Part shown: positions 7,584 through 16,262 of the stretch, piece by piece
Layout of the letters: every line of letters starts with the position of its first letter
How positions within the stretch are numbered: position 1 is the stretch's first letter
From: Actinobacteria bacterium UBA2286
GTDB lineage: Bacteria; Actinomycetota; Coriobacteriia; Anaerosomatales; Anaerosomataceae
Direction: 5' to 3'
Assembly (NCBI GenBank): GCA_002345925.1
Contig: DDWM01000072.1
Coordinates: 27,439-80,364, forward strand
DNA: 52,926 bases
The notes under the pieces: model-generated
Seen by the model: the letters and a program-made list of their open reading frames with translations, nothing else
Databases searched by the model: none
What the model was told of the DNA's origin: nothing
Made by a program: the position numbers and the translations under genes

Positions 7584-9230
7584 ATGAAACGCGCTGGGGA
7601 TACTGGAATGGACAAGAGGCCGCGCGTCTTCCTGGGCGCATGCGTGTCGGTTTTCATCTTCCTCGTCGGCTCAGCAGTCGCACACACCGCAATCGCAGCC
7701 GGAGAGATCCGCTCACTCGGACTAACGCTGAGCCCCGATTCCACCTCCCTCGTTATGCGAATCTCAATCGCTGCGCTCGTTCTGGCGGGCGGATGGTACA
7801 TTCAGCAGAAGCTTGACGCCAAGCTCACCATCGCGCGCGACCTCGCACACGAGCGCTACAAGCTTGAGTTGGTGTACGACAACAACCCGGATGCCATTCT
7901 CATTCTGGGCAGCGACTTCACGGTGCAGTACGTGAACCGCAAGGCCGAGGAACTCACGGGGGTCGAGTCCGGAGATATTGTTGGCCGAAGGTGCCACGAA
8001 GTCATTCTCGGCACAGACGTCGTGTGCGATGCATGCCGGATGGAGGCAGTGCTCCGAAGCGGCGAGCCTGCGGTTGCGGTCAAGCACGACATCACCGCCA
8101 ACGGCCGCGAGCAGTGGCTGGAGACGATGTGGTATCCGGTCTTCGATGCCACCGGCAATGTTGAGTCGGTGGTCGAGATTGCCAAGGATATCAGCGATGT
8201 GAAGAAGGCCGAGTTCGCGCTGCAGGAGTATAGCGAGCGCCTTGAGCAAAGCGTAGGGACGCGTACGGCTGAACTCGAGCGAACCAATGCGGACCTCCAG
8301 GAGGAGATCGCCGAGCGCCGCAGAGTCGAGGGTGCGCTCAGGGAGTCCGAAGAACGCTTCCGGAGTCTCGTCGAACTCTCACCGGACCTTATCCTCGTGC
8401 ACATCGAAGGCATCATCGCCTTCATGAACCCGGCGGGAGCACGCCTGCTTGGGTACGCGGATCCCCAAGAAGTCGTGGGCGTGAATGTGCTTGAGCTTGT
8501 TGATGCCGAGAGCATCGAAGTCGCTTCCGAGCGACTGCGGACGACCATTCACAACCGGCAAGTGGCGGCACCCGCGGAGGTTCGCTTCATCCGCAAAGAC
8601 GGCTCGCACATCGATCTCCAAATCGCTGCAACTCCTCTGACGTACCACGGTCGCCCCGCCGTGCAGGCAGTCGCACACGACGTGACCGAACGCAAGCGTG
8701 CCGAAGACACGATCCGCAAGATGGCGTACTACGACATGCTGACAGGGCTCCCCAACCGCGCGCTCTTTGACGACAGACTAGCCGTCGCGATCAGCCAGGC
8801 CGAGCGCGACGAGACGAGCTTTGCGGTGATGTTCATGGACATGAACGACTTCAAGCTCGTGAACGACACTCTCGGTCATGCAACTGGCGATCACTTGCTC
8901 TCAGAAGTCGCCACCCGGCTACAATCGGTCGTTCGCCGCAGCGACACGGTCGCCCGCCTCGGCGGAGACGAATTCACGGTGCTTCTGCCGAAGGTGAATT
9001 CACGCAAGGCGGCGGCCCTGATCGCCCGAAAGATGACGCAAGCAATCGAGGATCCGGTACTCACGGACAAGGGTGCCGTGCCAATCGACCTGAGCATCGG
9101 AATCGCGTTCTACCCCAATGACGGCCGCTCATTCAGCGAGCTGATGCATGCGGCAGACATGGCGATGTACGCGTCTAAGAACGAGGGGACGCCATTCAGG
9201 TTCGCTGACTCCGGAGTGCTGTTCCCTTAA
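7584..9230 (+). CDS. Membrane-bound PAS-PAS diguanylate cyclase
   Basis: A 548-residue sensor. Two hydrophobic helices near the N-terminus enclose a short extracytoplasmic loop. They are followed by a PAS domain (about 80-210) containing the cysteines of VVCDACRMEA, a coiled coil, a second PAS domain (about 255-380) and a GGDEF domain. The GGDEF motif is intact and is preceded by an RxxD inhibition site (RRSD), so cyclic di-GMP synthesis is expected. The ATG at 7584 is preferred over the one at 7554 because AGAAGG lies seven bases upstream. The end overlaps the MoaE-like gene by four bases (TTAA), tail to tail. Confidence 0.92.
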   Translation: MKRAGDTGMDKRPRVFLGACVSVFIFLVGSAVAHTAIAAGEIRSLGLTLSPDSTSLVMRISIAALVLAGGWYIQQKLDAKLTIARDLAHERYKLELVYDNNPDAILILGSDFTVQYVNRKAEELTGVESGDIVGRRCHEVILGTDVVCDACRMEAVLRSGEPAVAVKHDITANGREQWLETMWYPVFDATGNVESVVEIAKDISDVKKAEFALQEYSERLEQSVGTRTAELERTNADLQEEIAERRRVEGALRESEERFRSLVELSPDLILVHIEGIIAFMNPAGARLLGYADPQEVVGVNVLELVDAESIEVASERLRTTIHNRQVAAPAEVRFIRKDGSHIDLQIAATPLTYHGRPAVQAVAHDVTERKRAEDTIRKMAYYDMLTGLPNRALFDDRLAVAISQAERDETSFAVMFMDMNDFKLVNDTLGHATGDHLLSEVATRLQSVVRRSDTVARLGGDEFTVLLPKVNSRKAAALIARKMTQAIEDPVLTDKGAVPIDLSIGIAFYPNDGRSFSELMHAADMAMYASKNEGTPFRFADSGVLFP

Positions 9231-9604
9231 GGACGCAGTTCTTCCTCGGCCACGACCTCTGTCTTGATCATCCGCACAAGCGCGCCGAGTGCGTCAAAGA
9301 CGTGGTCGCGAATGTCACCCGCGACAAGCACGTACATGATGTCGTCGCCAACTGTGAGCTCACCTTCGTTCACCCATGCGCGCACATGCGTGACGCCTTC
9401 CATCAGGCGGGCGCTCTCAAGAATCTCCGCCAGGCGCTCACGATCCACGCTGAGAATCATGCCGCTCACCAGCTGGCCATCGCGAGATGTCCCGCGTACG
9501 ACGCCGTTGTGAACAAGGTACATGCCGGTCCCGGCGATATCGCCCGCCGACTTGACATCTGCGAGCCATGCGTCGAGCGACGGTTTCCCGTGACTTGAAT
9601 CCAT
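9227..9604 (-). CDS. MoaE-like protein (molybdopterin synthase large-subunit family)
   Basis: A 125-residue protein resembling the short MoaE-related proteins of anaerobes, with GTGMYLVHNGVVRGTSRDG near the N-terminus and NEGELTVGDDIMYVLVAGD in the second half. True MoaE transfers sulfur from MoaD to precursor Z in molybdopterin synthesis. The classical MoaE motifs (HRxG, a C-terminal PIWK-like segment) are not clear here, so the role may differ. The ATG at 9604 has AGGGAG upstream, and the longer frame is unlikely. It lies 62 bases downstream of a TorD-like gene, which fits a molybdoenzyme theme. Confidence 0.65.
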   Translation of the reverse strand: MDSSHGKPSLDAWLADVKSAGDIAGTGMYLVHNGVVRGTSRDGQLVSGMILSVDRERLAEILESARLMEGVTHVRAWVNEGELTVGDDIMYVLVAGDIRDHVFDALGALVRMIKTEVVAEEELRP

Positions 9605-9666
9605 TTGGCACTCCCTGCGCTTCCGGCAACCTGCTACTGAGTATACTACCGCCGCCGGCGACCGCG

Positions 9667-10374
9667 TCACTCTGTCAGTGATCGCTGAACGCACAAGCCG
9701 GGCATGCTATGCCTGAACACAGCTGACTCGCATGCGATGAACTTATCGAGCGCATACGACAGATAGAGCAGCGCCGGATGACGCGCCTTGTCGCGCAACA
9801 CAACCGCAAACAGCACGCCCCAGTCACGAAGGTGATCACCGAAGAAACCTCGCGCTAGTGTTGCGTATCTGTCTTCGCCCCAGGCGACTTGCTCCAGGCA
9901 GTGCCGCATGAAGTCGAGCTCGACTCCCATGTGACCGAGGCAGGGCTCAAAGAGCTCGCACTTTGGCACCTTGTAGCCCGCCATCGAATACGTGGACTCA
10001 AGCGTCCGGCGTAGGCTCTCACAATCGCTCGCGAGGTACGTGGACTCTGCCGGAGACATGCTGTTCAGGAACGGGTCGAACTCACCCTCCCCAAAGAGCC
10101 ACGCGCGCTCCTCGGCATATGACGCCGCTCCGTTTCGCGCAGCGAGCGCTTCAATCGCGTGGAGACCCGCCTCGCGAATCTGCTCTTCATCCAAGTAGTC
10201 GAAACTCCGGCAGCCGCTCGTGGCCAAAAGAACTCGAGATGCCGCGTCGCGTAACGATTCGGGACGTGCGAGAAGCATCGCAGAGAGTCCTCCGTACGCG
10301 GAAGAACGATCGCCCACGTGGCAGACGCATACATCTCTGACCTGCTCGGCAAAGGCGCTGCTCATCCGCTGCAC
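9667..10374 (-). CDS. TorD/DmsD-like redox enzyme maturation chaperone (first copy)
   Basis: A 235-residue all-helical protein resembling TorD-family chaperones, which bind the Tat signal and the apo-form of molybdoenzymes before cofactor insertion. Supporting features are the ELDFMRHCL helix and the later FFGDHLRDWGVLFA segment. The GTG at 10374 has GGGGGA five bases upstream; an ATG nine bases later is an alternative start. It is separated by 126 bases from the signalling operon upstream and by 62 bases from the MoaE-like gene downstream. No client enzyme lies in the window. It differs clearly from the second TorD-like protein at 14577-15245. Confidence 0.75.
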   Translation of the reverse strand: MQRMSSAFAEQVRDVCVCHVGDRSSAYGGLSAMLLARPESLRDAASRVLLATSGCRSFDYLDEEQIREAGLHAIEALAARNGAASYAEERAWLFGEGEFDPFLNSMSPAESTYLASDCESLRRTLESTYSMAGYKVPKCELFEPCLGHMGVELDFMRHCLEQVAWGEDRYATLARGFFGDHLRDWGVLFAVVLRDKARHPALLYLSYALDKFIACESAVFRHSMPGLCVQRSLTE

Positions 10375-10500
10375 CGGTTCCCCCGTCCATCAGCAATATA
10401 CGGGTACATTCACCGCTGTTAACGAATAACGATACCCGAGGGATACGGCTTGTGCTAAGGCCGCGAGGACACATGGGGGACACAGCGCAACAGACAGTCC

Positions 10501-11277
10501 TTAGCCCCTGCGTAGAGCATCGCCGAACGATGCTGGAAGGCCCGCTGCCGTGATCGCGCGCACCTGCGACTCGACGTCATACGGTACGCGATGGAACATC
10601 ACGCCGAGGAAGATACCTGCAGATCCAACCGGTGCCACAAGCGCGTCGGCCGTCGACAGGGCTTCTTGCTCGGTACCGATGACAAGTTCGACCCAGCACG
10701 CACGTGAGTCGCCGTCTTTGGGTTTTCCTACCGAGCCACTGCTGACGTAGTGCAGACCCGGCGCCGGCACTCTGTGATATGGCATGTGCACGTGTCCCAC
10801 ACACACGACGTCCGCAGCGGCCTCTCGGGCAAGACGCTCCAGCTGAGCATCAGTACGATTGGGCAATAGGTACTCGTTCACGCGCCTGGGGCTGCCGTGG
10901 CACAGCAAGATGCTCACGCCTTCATGCTCCAGGCGCAGCTCAGGCAGGAGTCCCGCTAGCCACGCCGCATCGACGTCGCCAACACGCTTGGCCGTGAATT
11001 CGTACGATGCCTCACCGTCGATCCTCGCCTGCTCGGTTGCGTAGTGGCATCCGCAATTGCCGAGGCGGTTGCCGACGCCCCTGTCGTAGTTGCCCTGCAC
11101 GACTTGGTCTCCGCTTGCCCGAACGCGCTCAATCACACCTGCAGGATCGGCTCCGTAGCCAACCAGGTCGCCGAGGCAGATCCTCTCCCTGACACCCGTG
11201 CCCGCCATGTCGGCGTACACGGCATCAAGAGCATCCAGGTTGCCGTGGATGTCCGAGTACAACGCAATCCGACGCAT
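10501..11277 (-). CDS. Calcineurin-like metallophosphoesterase
   Basis: A 258-residue protein with the full two-metal phosphoesterase motif set: D9xH11, GD37LVGYG, GNYD, a histidine in LLCHGSP, and the terminal GHVH. Relatives act on phosphodiesters or nucleotides; the substrate is unknown here. The start codon overlaps the stop of the LytTR response regulator by one base (TGATG), so it is co-translated with the signalling genes and may belong to the same pathway. Confidence 0.9.
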   Translation of the reverse strand: MRRIALYSDIHGNLDALDAVYADMAGTGVRERICLGDLVGYGADPAGVIERVRASGDQVVQGNYDRGVGNRLGNCGCHYATEQARIDGEASYEFTAKRVGDVDAAWLAGLLPELRLEHEGVSILLCHGSPRRVNEYLLPNRTDAQLERLAREAAADVVCVGHVHMPYHRVPAPGLHYVSSGSVGKPKDGDSRACWVELVIGTEQEALSTADALVAPVGSAGIFLGVMFHRVPYDVESQVRAITAAGLPASFGDALRRG

Positions 11278-12008
11278 CAGCAGAGTCCGAGCCTACGCCT
11301 GACATCCGCCACGAGAGTGCGACTCACCGGCACCTCTGACTCATTGCTCAACGAGAGCACGAAAGCCGACTTCGTGGCCCAGTGACATCCGCGAACCGCA
11401 TCGAGATTGACGATGTACGAGCGATGAATCCGCATGAGACCTTCGCCTGCACGCTCTTCAACCTCGCCGAGACTCATGCGGCTCGGCAGGGCACCCTCGG
11501 CTGTGTGAATGAGGCAGTGGTTGCGCATGCCTTCGATGTAGAGAACATCTGCCACATCGACGAAGGCGACTCCATGCTCGGCCGAAACCGGCATCCTCTT
11601 GATGCCGTGTGTTTCAAATCCAGCTCGACTGCGCCGGAGGAGCGCCTCGATACGTGCGCGAAACTCCCTGAGAGCGAAGGGCTTCGTAAGGTAGTCATCT
11701 GCACCGGAGGAGAGTCCGAATACCCGGTCGTCCACTGATGTCTTGGCTGTGAGCATCATAACGGGCGTACTCGCCACCGCAGTGCTGCTGCGAATCCTCC
11801 GTAGGACCTCCCAGCCGTCGATCCCGGGCATCATCACATCGAGAACGATGAGGTCAGGTTGCTCCCTGAGTGCCAGCGGCAAAGCATGCATCGACACCGT
11901 TGCCGGAACGACCTCATATCCGTCGCTTTCAAGTAGGCGCTTGAGTCCGCGAACGAGTTCGGCATCATCTTCTACGATCATGATCTTCGCGGGCGGTTGT
12001 GTGCTCAT
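11277..12008 (-). CDS. Response regulator with LytTR DNA-binding domain
   Basis: A 243-residue regulator. Residues 1-120 are a receiver domain with the acidic pocket VEDD, phosphoacceptor D57 in LIVLDVMMPG, and the conserved lysine in YLTKPF. Residues 140-243 are a LytTR DNA-binding domain, recognisable by VLYIEG and RIHRSYIVNLD. LytTR regulators bind pairs of short direct repeats. It is co-directional with and seven bases downstream of its kinase. Its targets are unknown; the TorD-like genes on either side are reasonable candidates. Confidence 0.92.
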   Translation of the reverse strand: MSTQPPAKIMIVEDDAELVRGLKRLLESDGYEVVPATVSMHALPLALREQPDLIVLDVMMPGIDGWEVLRRIRSSTAVASTPVMMLTAKTSVDDRVFGLSSGADDYLTKPFALREFRARIEALLRRSRAGFETHGIKRMPVSAEHGVAFVDVADVLYIEGMRNHCLIHTAEGALPSRMSLGEVEERAGEGLMRIHRSYIVNLDAVRGCHWATKSAFVLSLSNESEVPVSRTLVADVRRRLGLC

Positions 12009-12015
12009 CGGTTCC

Positions 12016-13557
12016 TCATTCCACGCTCACAGTTGCGGCCAGCCCGATGCACGTTCCTTCGGCTCCTACTGGCAATTCAAGCACGAAAACGCTGCCTACT
12101 CCAGGTGCCGATCTCTCAACATACAGTCTACCCCTGTGCGCCAAGGCAATGCGCCTGCCTATTGCCAGGCCCAATCCGATGCCCGCGACGTCCCGAGCAT
12201 CGTTCGAGTCCAGACGACCGAAGAGATCGAACAGCGCGTCACGACCAGCTTCAGGCATTCCTCGGCCATGGTCTATCACTCGGACCAGAACGGACTCATC
12301 AACATGACTTGCCGTGACCTGGACGATTCCGCCGTCAAAGGAGTACTTGATGGCGTTGGACAGCAGGTTGTCCACCACCTGCCTGAGGCGCGTGGGGTCG
12401 CCACGGACGACGCAGGCGCCGCACTTACTCTCGAATTCGACCCGGACATTGCGACCCGAGCCCAAGAGCGTTGCATCGCTGACAGCGCGTTCCAGCAGCT
12501 GCTCGAGCGCAACGTCGGCCTCAACTAGCGGCATCAGCCCGCGCTCAAGGAGCGCAGCGTCCATGAGATCGGAGACAATCGACGTCAGTCGCGTGGTAGC
12601 CCCTACCATAGACGTGATCGCCTGCTGGCTCTCCTCGCCTAGCGGCCCATACACACCGCTTTCCAACATCTCGGCGTACAGTCGCACGGTGGCAAGCGGG
12701 CTACGCAGCTCATGAGAGGCGACTGCCACAAAATCAGACTTGAGCCTGATGAGTTGCTCCAGCTCATGTTTCATACCGGTCTCGGTAGCGTACGCTGCCT
12801 CGAGAGAATGGAGCGACGACATGATTTCCCGCTCCTTGACTTCGAGCTCTTGAGCCATCCAGTCAAGTGTGGACGCGAGTTCACCGATTTCGTCCGTCCG
12901 CATACTCACAAGGTGAGCACGGCGATCTCCCTGGACGATGCCGACGGCGTCATCCCTTAGCTGCGTCACAGGCTCGATGACATTGCGCAAGACCAGCCAC
13001 GCGCTCCATGGGGCCGAGATAAGCCCAACTGCGATCGCCACGAGCGCTGCGGCCAGAAGCGGTGTAGTGAGCACCGATCCGAGCCCCACGGAGGCGAACC
13101 AGACCGTCACCGTCGCCACGTCAATCCCATCGATGACGACGTGCCTGGCAATGGTACGAGCTCCAGACACAGGCTGGAGCAAACGATCCCAGAAACCGAA
13201 GTCCGAACGCGGTGCGTCCGCACCGACGTCGGCTAAGACCGCGCCGGAACTGTCCTCGATCCGCACCCTGTCGATCTCATACGTTTGGCCGAGTGAGACG
13301 ATGCTTCGCAGCTGCGCCTCGAGAGACATCTGGTCCTGATCAGCGATGACCGGCATGAGTGATGCGGCGATAACGCCACTGACGTCCTCAAGCGCACGCA
13401 CGCGCTGTTCTGTCACAAGCCTCACACCGATGAGACCGACGACGAGCGCAAGCGCTACGCCAAACAGGACCTCTCCCGCGATCATGATGGCGATGAACCG
13501 AAAGCCGAGTGAATCGCGCCACCTTCGACGCCCACCCGGTGGGGCGTAGCCAGTCAT
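12016..13557 (-). CDS. Sensor histidine kinase (periplasmic domain, HAMP, HisKA, HATPase)
   Basis: A 513-residue membrane kinase. One transmembrane helix (about 20-47) is followed by an extracytoplasmic domain of about 120 residues, a second helix (about 170-195), a HAMP domain, a coiled coil, a HisKA domain with phosphorylatable histidine in VASHELRSPL, and an HATPase domain with NLLSNAIKYS, DHGRGMP and GIGLGLAI. Its ATG overlaps the stop of the PhnD-like gene by four bases (ATGA). This supports a three-component arrangement in which the binding protein presents a ligand to this kinase, which then phosphorylates the LytTR regulator. Confidence 0.94.
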   Translation of the reverse strand: MTGYAPPGGRRRWRDSLGFRFIAIMIAGEVLFGVALALVVGLIGVRLVTEQRVRALEDVSGVIAASLMPVIADQDQMSLEAQLRSIVSLGQTYEIDRVRIEDSSGAVLADVGADAPRSDFGFWDRLLQPVSGARTIARHVVIDGIDVATVTVWFASVGLGSVLTTPLLAAALVAIAVGLISAPWSAWLVLRNVIEPVTQLRDDAVGIVQGDRRAHLVSMRTDEIGELASTLDWMAQELEVKEREIMSSLHSLEAAYATETGMKHELEQLIRLKSDFVAVASHELRSPLATVRLYAEMLESGVYGPLGEESQQAITSMVGATTRLTSIVSDLMDAALLERGLMPLVEADVALEQLLERAVSDATLLGSGRNVRVEFESKCGACVVRGDPTRLRQVVDNLLSNAIKYSFDGGIVQVTASHVDESVLVRVIDHGRGMPEAGRDALFDLFGRLDSNDARDVAGIGLGLAIGRRIALAHRGRLYVERSAPGVGSVFVLELPVGAEGTCIGLAATVSVE

Positions 13558-14525
13558 TCAGTTTCACCTTCCGGCACGAACTTGAGCAGCTCATGCGAGA
13601 AGGAGTAGTCGCGAGACGTGACAGGGATGAAGCCGCCGAGCACGCTGTCAGAGGGTAGGCTCGACCGAGCGTCAAAGCTGAGCAGCGCCTCGAGTATGGC
13701 GTTGACCGTGAGCGGAGGCATAGACGTGGAGACCACAAAAGGCGGCATCGCGTAATCAGGCGAGGTCTCGAGCGCCCGAAACGTGTGGGCCGGGTACGCC
13801 CTTGCTTCTGTCGAGCAGCCCACGGCAGCGTCGACTGAGCCATTAGCAAGCTTGCGCAACCCATCTTCTTGCGTGGGTGACACGTCTACGACACCGAAGT
13901 ACTCCTCGACTCTGAGGTTCTTCTTATCCGCAAGCCAGTACAGATACGCGGCGCCGCTCACAGACGTCCTTGACGAGATAGCAACGGAGCGACCCTCGAG
14001 GTCAGCGAAAGTGCGAAACGGGCTGTCGCCCCGGACGAAGATCATCGCAGTCTCTGTGCTTGCGCCGCTAGTGACCGGAGCCGCAATTGGCTTGACCAAC
14101 CCTTGCTCCTCCAGGAGCAGGTATGACCGTGTGCACAGAAAGCCGCCGTCAGCTCCACCGTCGTCGAACACGCCGGATGCCGCCTCGCGGTCTGAGATGT
14201 AGCGAATCTTAATCGGACGGTCTATACGCTCCTGGATATAGCTCATGAGCACCATATAGTTGGACCACTCCGCCTGCCCGCCCGGCGTTCTGCCGATGAC
14301 AAGCACAAGGGGCTCACCGGTCGTCGACGTGACAGGCTCTGCAATCTCTGTTCGGACGCCGTGATACATAATGGTCAACGAGTAGCCGAGAGTAACTACC
14401 GCGACGACCGTGCTCACCGCCGCCAGTAGAAGCCATTTCCTCGATGCCAGAGTCGGTCCGGTATTGCTCGTCTGCTCGCCTGGAACCGACTGAGGCTCCT
14501 CGCCCATACGTGTCACCGCTTTCAT
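13554..14525 (-). CDS. Membrane-tethered PhnD-like periplasmic binding protein
   Basis: A 323-residue protein of the phosphate/phosphonate-binding (PhnD-like) solute-binding fold. A single hydrophobic helix near residues 20-43 anchors it, with no lipobox or obvious signal cleavage site, so it is probably a tethered sensor and not a transporter subunit. No ABC permease or ATPase gene lies nearby. Fold clues include FADLEGRSVAISSRTS and the GGFLCTRSYLL segment. The ATG at 14525 is chosen because GGAG lies eight bases upstream, whereas the earlier ATG at 14558 has no such site. It is coupled to the kinase gene, as in TorT/TorS-type systems. The ligand is unknown. Confidence 0.85.
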   Translation of the reverse strand: MKAVTRMGEEPQSVPGEQTSNTGPTLASRKWLLLAAVSTVVAVVTLGYSLTIMYHGVRTEIAEPVTSTTGEPLVLVIGRTPGGQAEWSNYMVLMSYIQERIDRPIKIRYISDREAASGVFDDGGADGGFLCTRSYLLLEEQGLVKPIAAPVTSGASTETAMIFVRGDSPFRTFADLEGRSVAISSRTSVSGAAYLYWLADKKNLRVEEYFGVVDVSPTQEDGLRKLANGSVDAAVGCSTEARAYPAHTFRALETSPDYAMPPFVVSTSMPPLTVNAILEALLSFDARSSLPSDSVLGGFIPVTSRDYSFSHELLKFVPEGETE

Positions 14526-14576
14526 CCGCTTGCTCCAGGGTACCCCGACAGGGCTCATCGTGCGATGTGCACGGTA

Positions 14577-15245
14577 CTAAGAGGCTGAGAGTGCGGATCC
14601 ACGGACCAGCTCCAAGGTCTCAGCGCGCGCAAAGGCCGAGACCGCCACTCCTGTCAGCGTCGTCACCGGATGCGCAGATTCCAGCACCAGAGCGTCCCCG
14701 AAGCGCGGCATCCAGTCCATGAGGTATCGCTCGAAGAATTCGGTCGCCACGTCGGCTGCTTCTCTGATTCCCAGGTCGCCAAGCAGCAGACAGTGCGACA
14801 TGAACGCGAGGGCGTTAGCCGCGTGCCCGGGGCAGAGCGTGAGCGATTCAACGTCCTCGGTCCAGTAGCCTAAGCGACGGTACAGCTCGGACATTTGTTG
14901 GATTGCACGATGCTGCCAACTCACCTCGCCTAGCACGTTGATGAGATGCCCCGTTGCGCCGGGAACCCCGAATCCACCGAAGAGGCGCATATGCTCCACA
15001 GCGAGGCTGCAAGGATCCGGCACGTTGTGCGCCCAGGATAGCGCTCGACTACCAGCGTCGCGCAGATCAGAATCGCACATTCTGGCAGCGACAGTAATTG
15101 CGTGGACAGGAGTCGAATCCGGGTAGCGGGCTAGCGCCGAAAGAGCCGCATAGCACGAGGCGCGCTCATCAAGAATGCCGAGCGAACCAGTGAACCATGC
15201 GGAATCAGTCTCCGTGCCCTTGTTTGTCGGATTGAGATGACACAC
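14577..15245 (-). CDS. TorD-like redox enzyme maturation chaperone (second copy)
   Basis: A 222-residue helical protein resembling the TorD/DmsD chaperone superfamily, with ANALAFMSHCLLLGDL and FFERYLMDWMPRFGDAL corresponding to the helices that hold the client signal peptide. A GTG at 15245 with GGGGAG five bases upstream is the best start; a TTG at 15257 is possible. It is the first gene of the run leading to the PhnD-like protein, kinase, regulator and phosphoesterase (51 bases to the next gene). A TorD homologue inside a signalling operon could match sensor output to enzyme maturation. That is inference. Confidence 0.7.
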   Translation of the reverse strand: MCHLNPTNKGTETDSAWFTGSLGILDERASCYAALSALARYPDSTPVHAITVAARMCDSDLRDAGSRALSWAHNVPDPCSLAVEHMRLFGGFGVPGATGHLINVLGEVSWQHRAIQQMSELYRRLGYWTEDVESLTLCPGHAANALAFMSHCLLLGDLGIREAADVATEFFERYLMDWMPRFGDALVLESAHPVTTLTGVAVSAFARAETLELVRGSALSAS

Positions 15246-15339
15246 AGGACTCCCCAAGTGACCCGCCTGAACCCTGGTTTCAAGTTACCCTCGGCAAGTA
15301 TGCACTGCGAGGTACGCGCACGACCCACGTGGCAAGTCG

Positions 15340-15355
15340 CGGATATATGTATCCG
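15340..15355. promoter_or_regulatory. 16-bp palindrome upstream of the TorD/three-component operon
   Basis: CGGATA-TATG-TATCCG is a perfect inverted repeat with six-base arms. It lies in an unusually AT-rich patch about 95 bases upstream of the GTG at 15245 and just downstream of the metF stop. Its position suits an operator for the signalling operon, though none of the regulators in the window is known to bind such a site. Confidence 0.4.
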
Positions 15356-15389
15356 AATGAATCTATATGAAGCTAACCGCACGAAACGG

Positions 15390-16262
15390 CTACCTCAGGC
15401 CAGCTCCTTTGAGGATCTCGGGAACCGCGTCGTCGAGTCCGAGGGTCATAATGTGCACGCCATCGGCGATCTCGCGCGCAGCACGTACCTGCTCGGTCGC
15501 AAGTGCGACAGCTTCAGCAGCGGCGTTGTCGGCACCCTTGATGCGAGCACCGATCTCTTCCGGGACCATCAGACCCGCAAGTCGCTCGTTGATGAAGTCG
15601 ACCGCGCGTCCGCTGCGCAATATCAGCACACCGGCGATGACCTTCACGCCAAGCGGCCGCATCACCTCGACAGCACGTTCAAGTTTCGTGATGTCGAAAA
15701 TGGCCTGCGTCTGGAAGAATCTTGCGCCGGCATCGACCTTGCGATTGGCTCTGATCATCTGGATATCCCAAGGCTCCGCCTCGGGGAACATCGCCGCACC
15801 GAGATAGAAGTCGGTGCCGCCCTTAAGAGGCCTCCCGATCATGTCGCTGCCGGCGTTCATTGCCGAGGCGACCTCTAGGAGCTGTGTCGAGTCCAGATCG
15901 AAGACTCCCTTGGCCTCAGGATGGTCCCCCGAGCGCGGGTCATCCCCTGTCACGATGAGCACGTTCTCGAGTCCGAGCGTCCACGCGGCGAGCAGGTCGG
16001 ATTGCAGCGCAAGCCGATTCCTGTCGCGGCAGGTCTGCTGGAAGATCGGCTCAAAGCCCATGTCGAGCGCCACCCGCGATGCCGCCAGGCTTGATAGGTG
16101 AAGCGATGCGCCCTGGTTGTCGGTGATGTTGATCGCATGACACCACGGCCCGATCGTCTCGATCGAGCGGCGCATCGCGGCCAGATCGGTCCCCAGCGGG
16201 GGCGCGATCTCGCCGGTAACGACGAATTCACCACGCTCAAGCGCATCACGAAGGCGGCTCAC
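15390..16262 (-). CDS. metF: Methylenetetrahydrofolate reductase (MetF family)
   Basis: Reduces 5,10-methylene-tetrahydrofolate to 5-methyl-tetrahydrofolate, the methyl donor for methionine synthase. The 290-residue protein has the MetF TIM-barrel features: an early GEIAPPLGTD, NITDNQGAS, VLIVTGDDPRSGDH and FFQTQAIFD. A GTG start overlaps the metV stop by four bases (GTGA). It is the last gene of the methionine operon. The tight pairing with metV points to the anaerobe-type MetFV complex, in which electrons may not come directly from NADH. Confidence 0.93.
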   Translation of the reverse strand: MSRLRDALERGEFVVTGEIAPPLGTDLAAMRRSIETIGPWCHAINITDNQGASLHLSSLAASRVALDMGFEPIFQQTCRDRNRLALQSDLLAAWTLGLENVLIVTGDDPRSGDHPEAKGVFDLDSTQLLEVASAMNAGSDMIGRPLKGGTDFYLGAAMFPEAEPWDIQMIRANRKVDAGARFFQTQAIFDITKLERAVEVMRPLGVKVIAGVLILRSGRAVDFINERLAGLMVPEEIGARIKGADNAAAEAVALATEQVRAAREIADGVHIMTLGLDDAVPEILKGAGLR

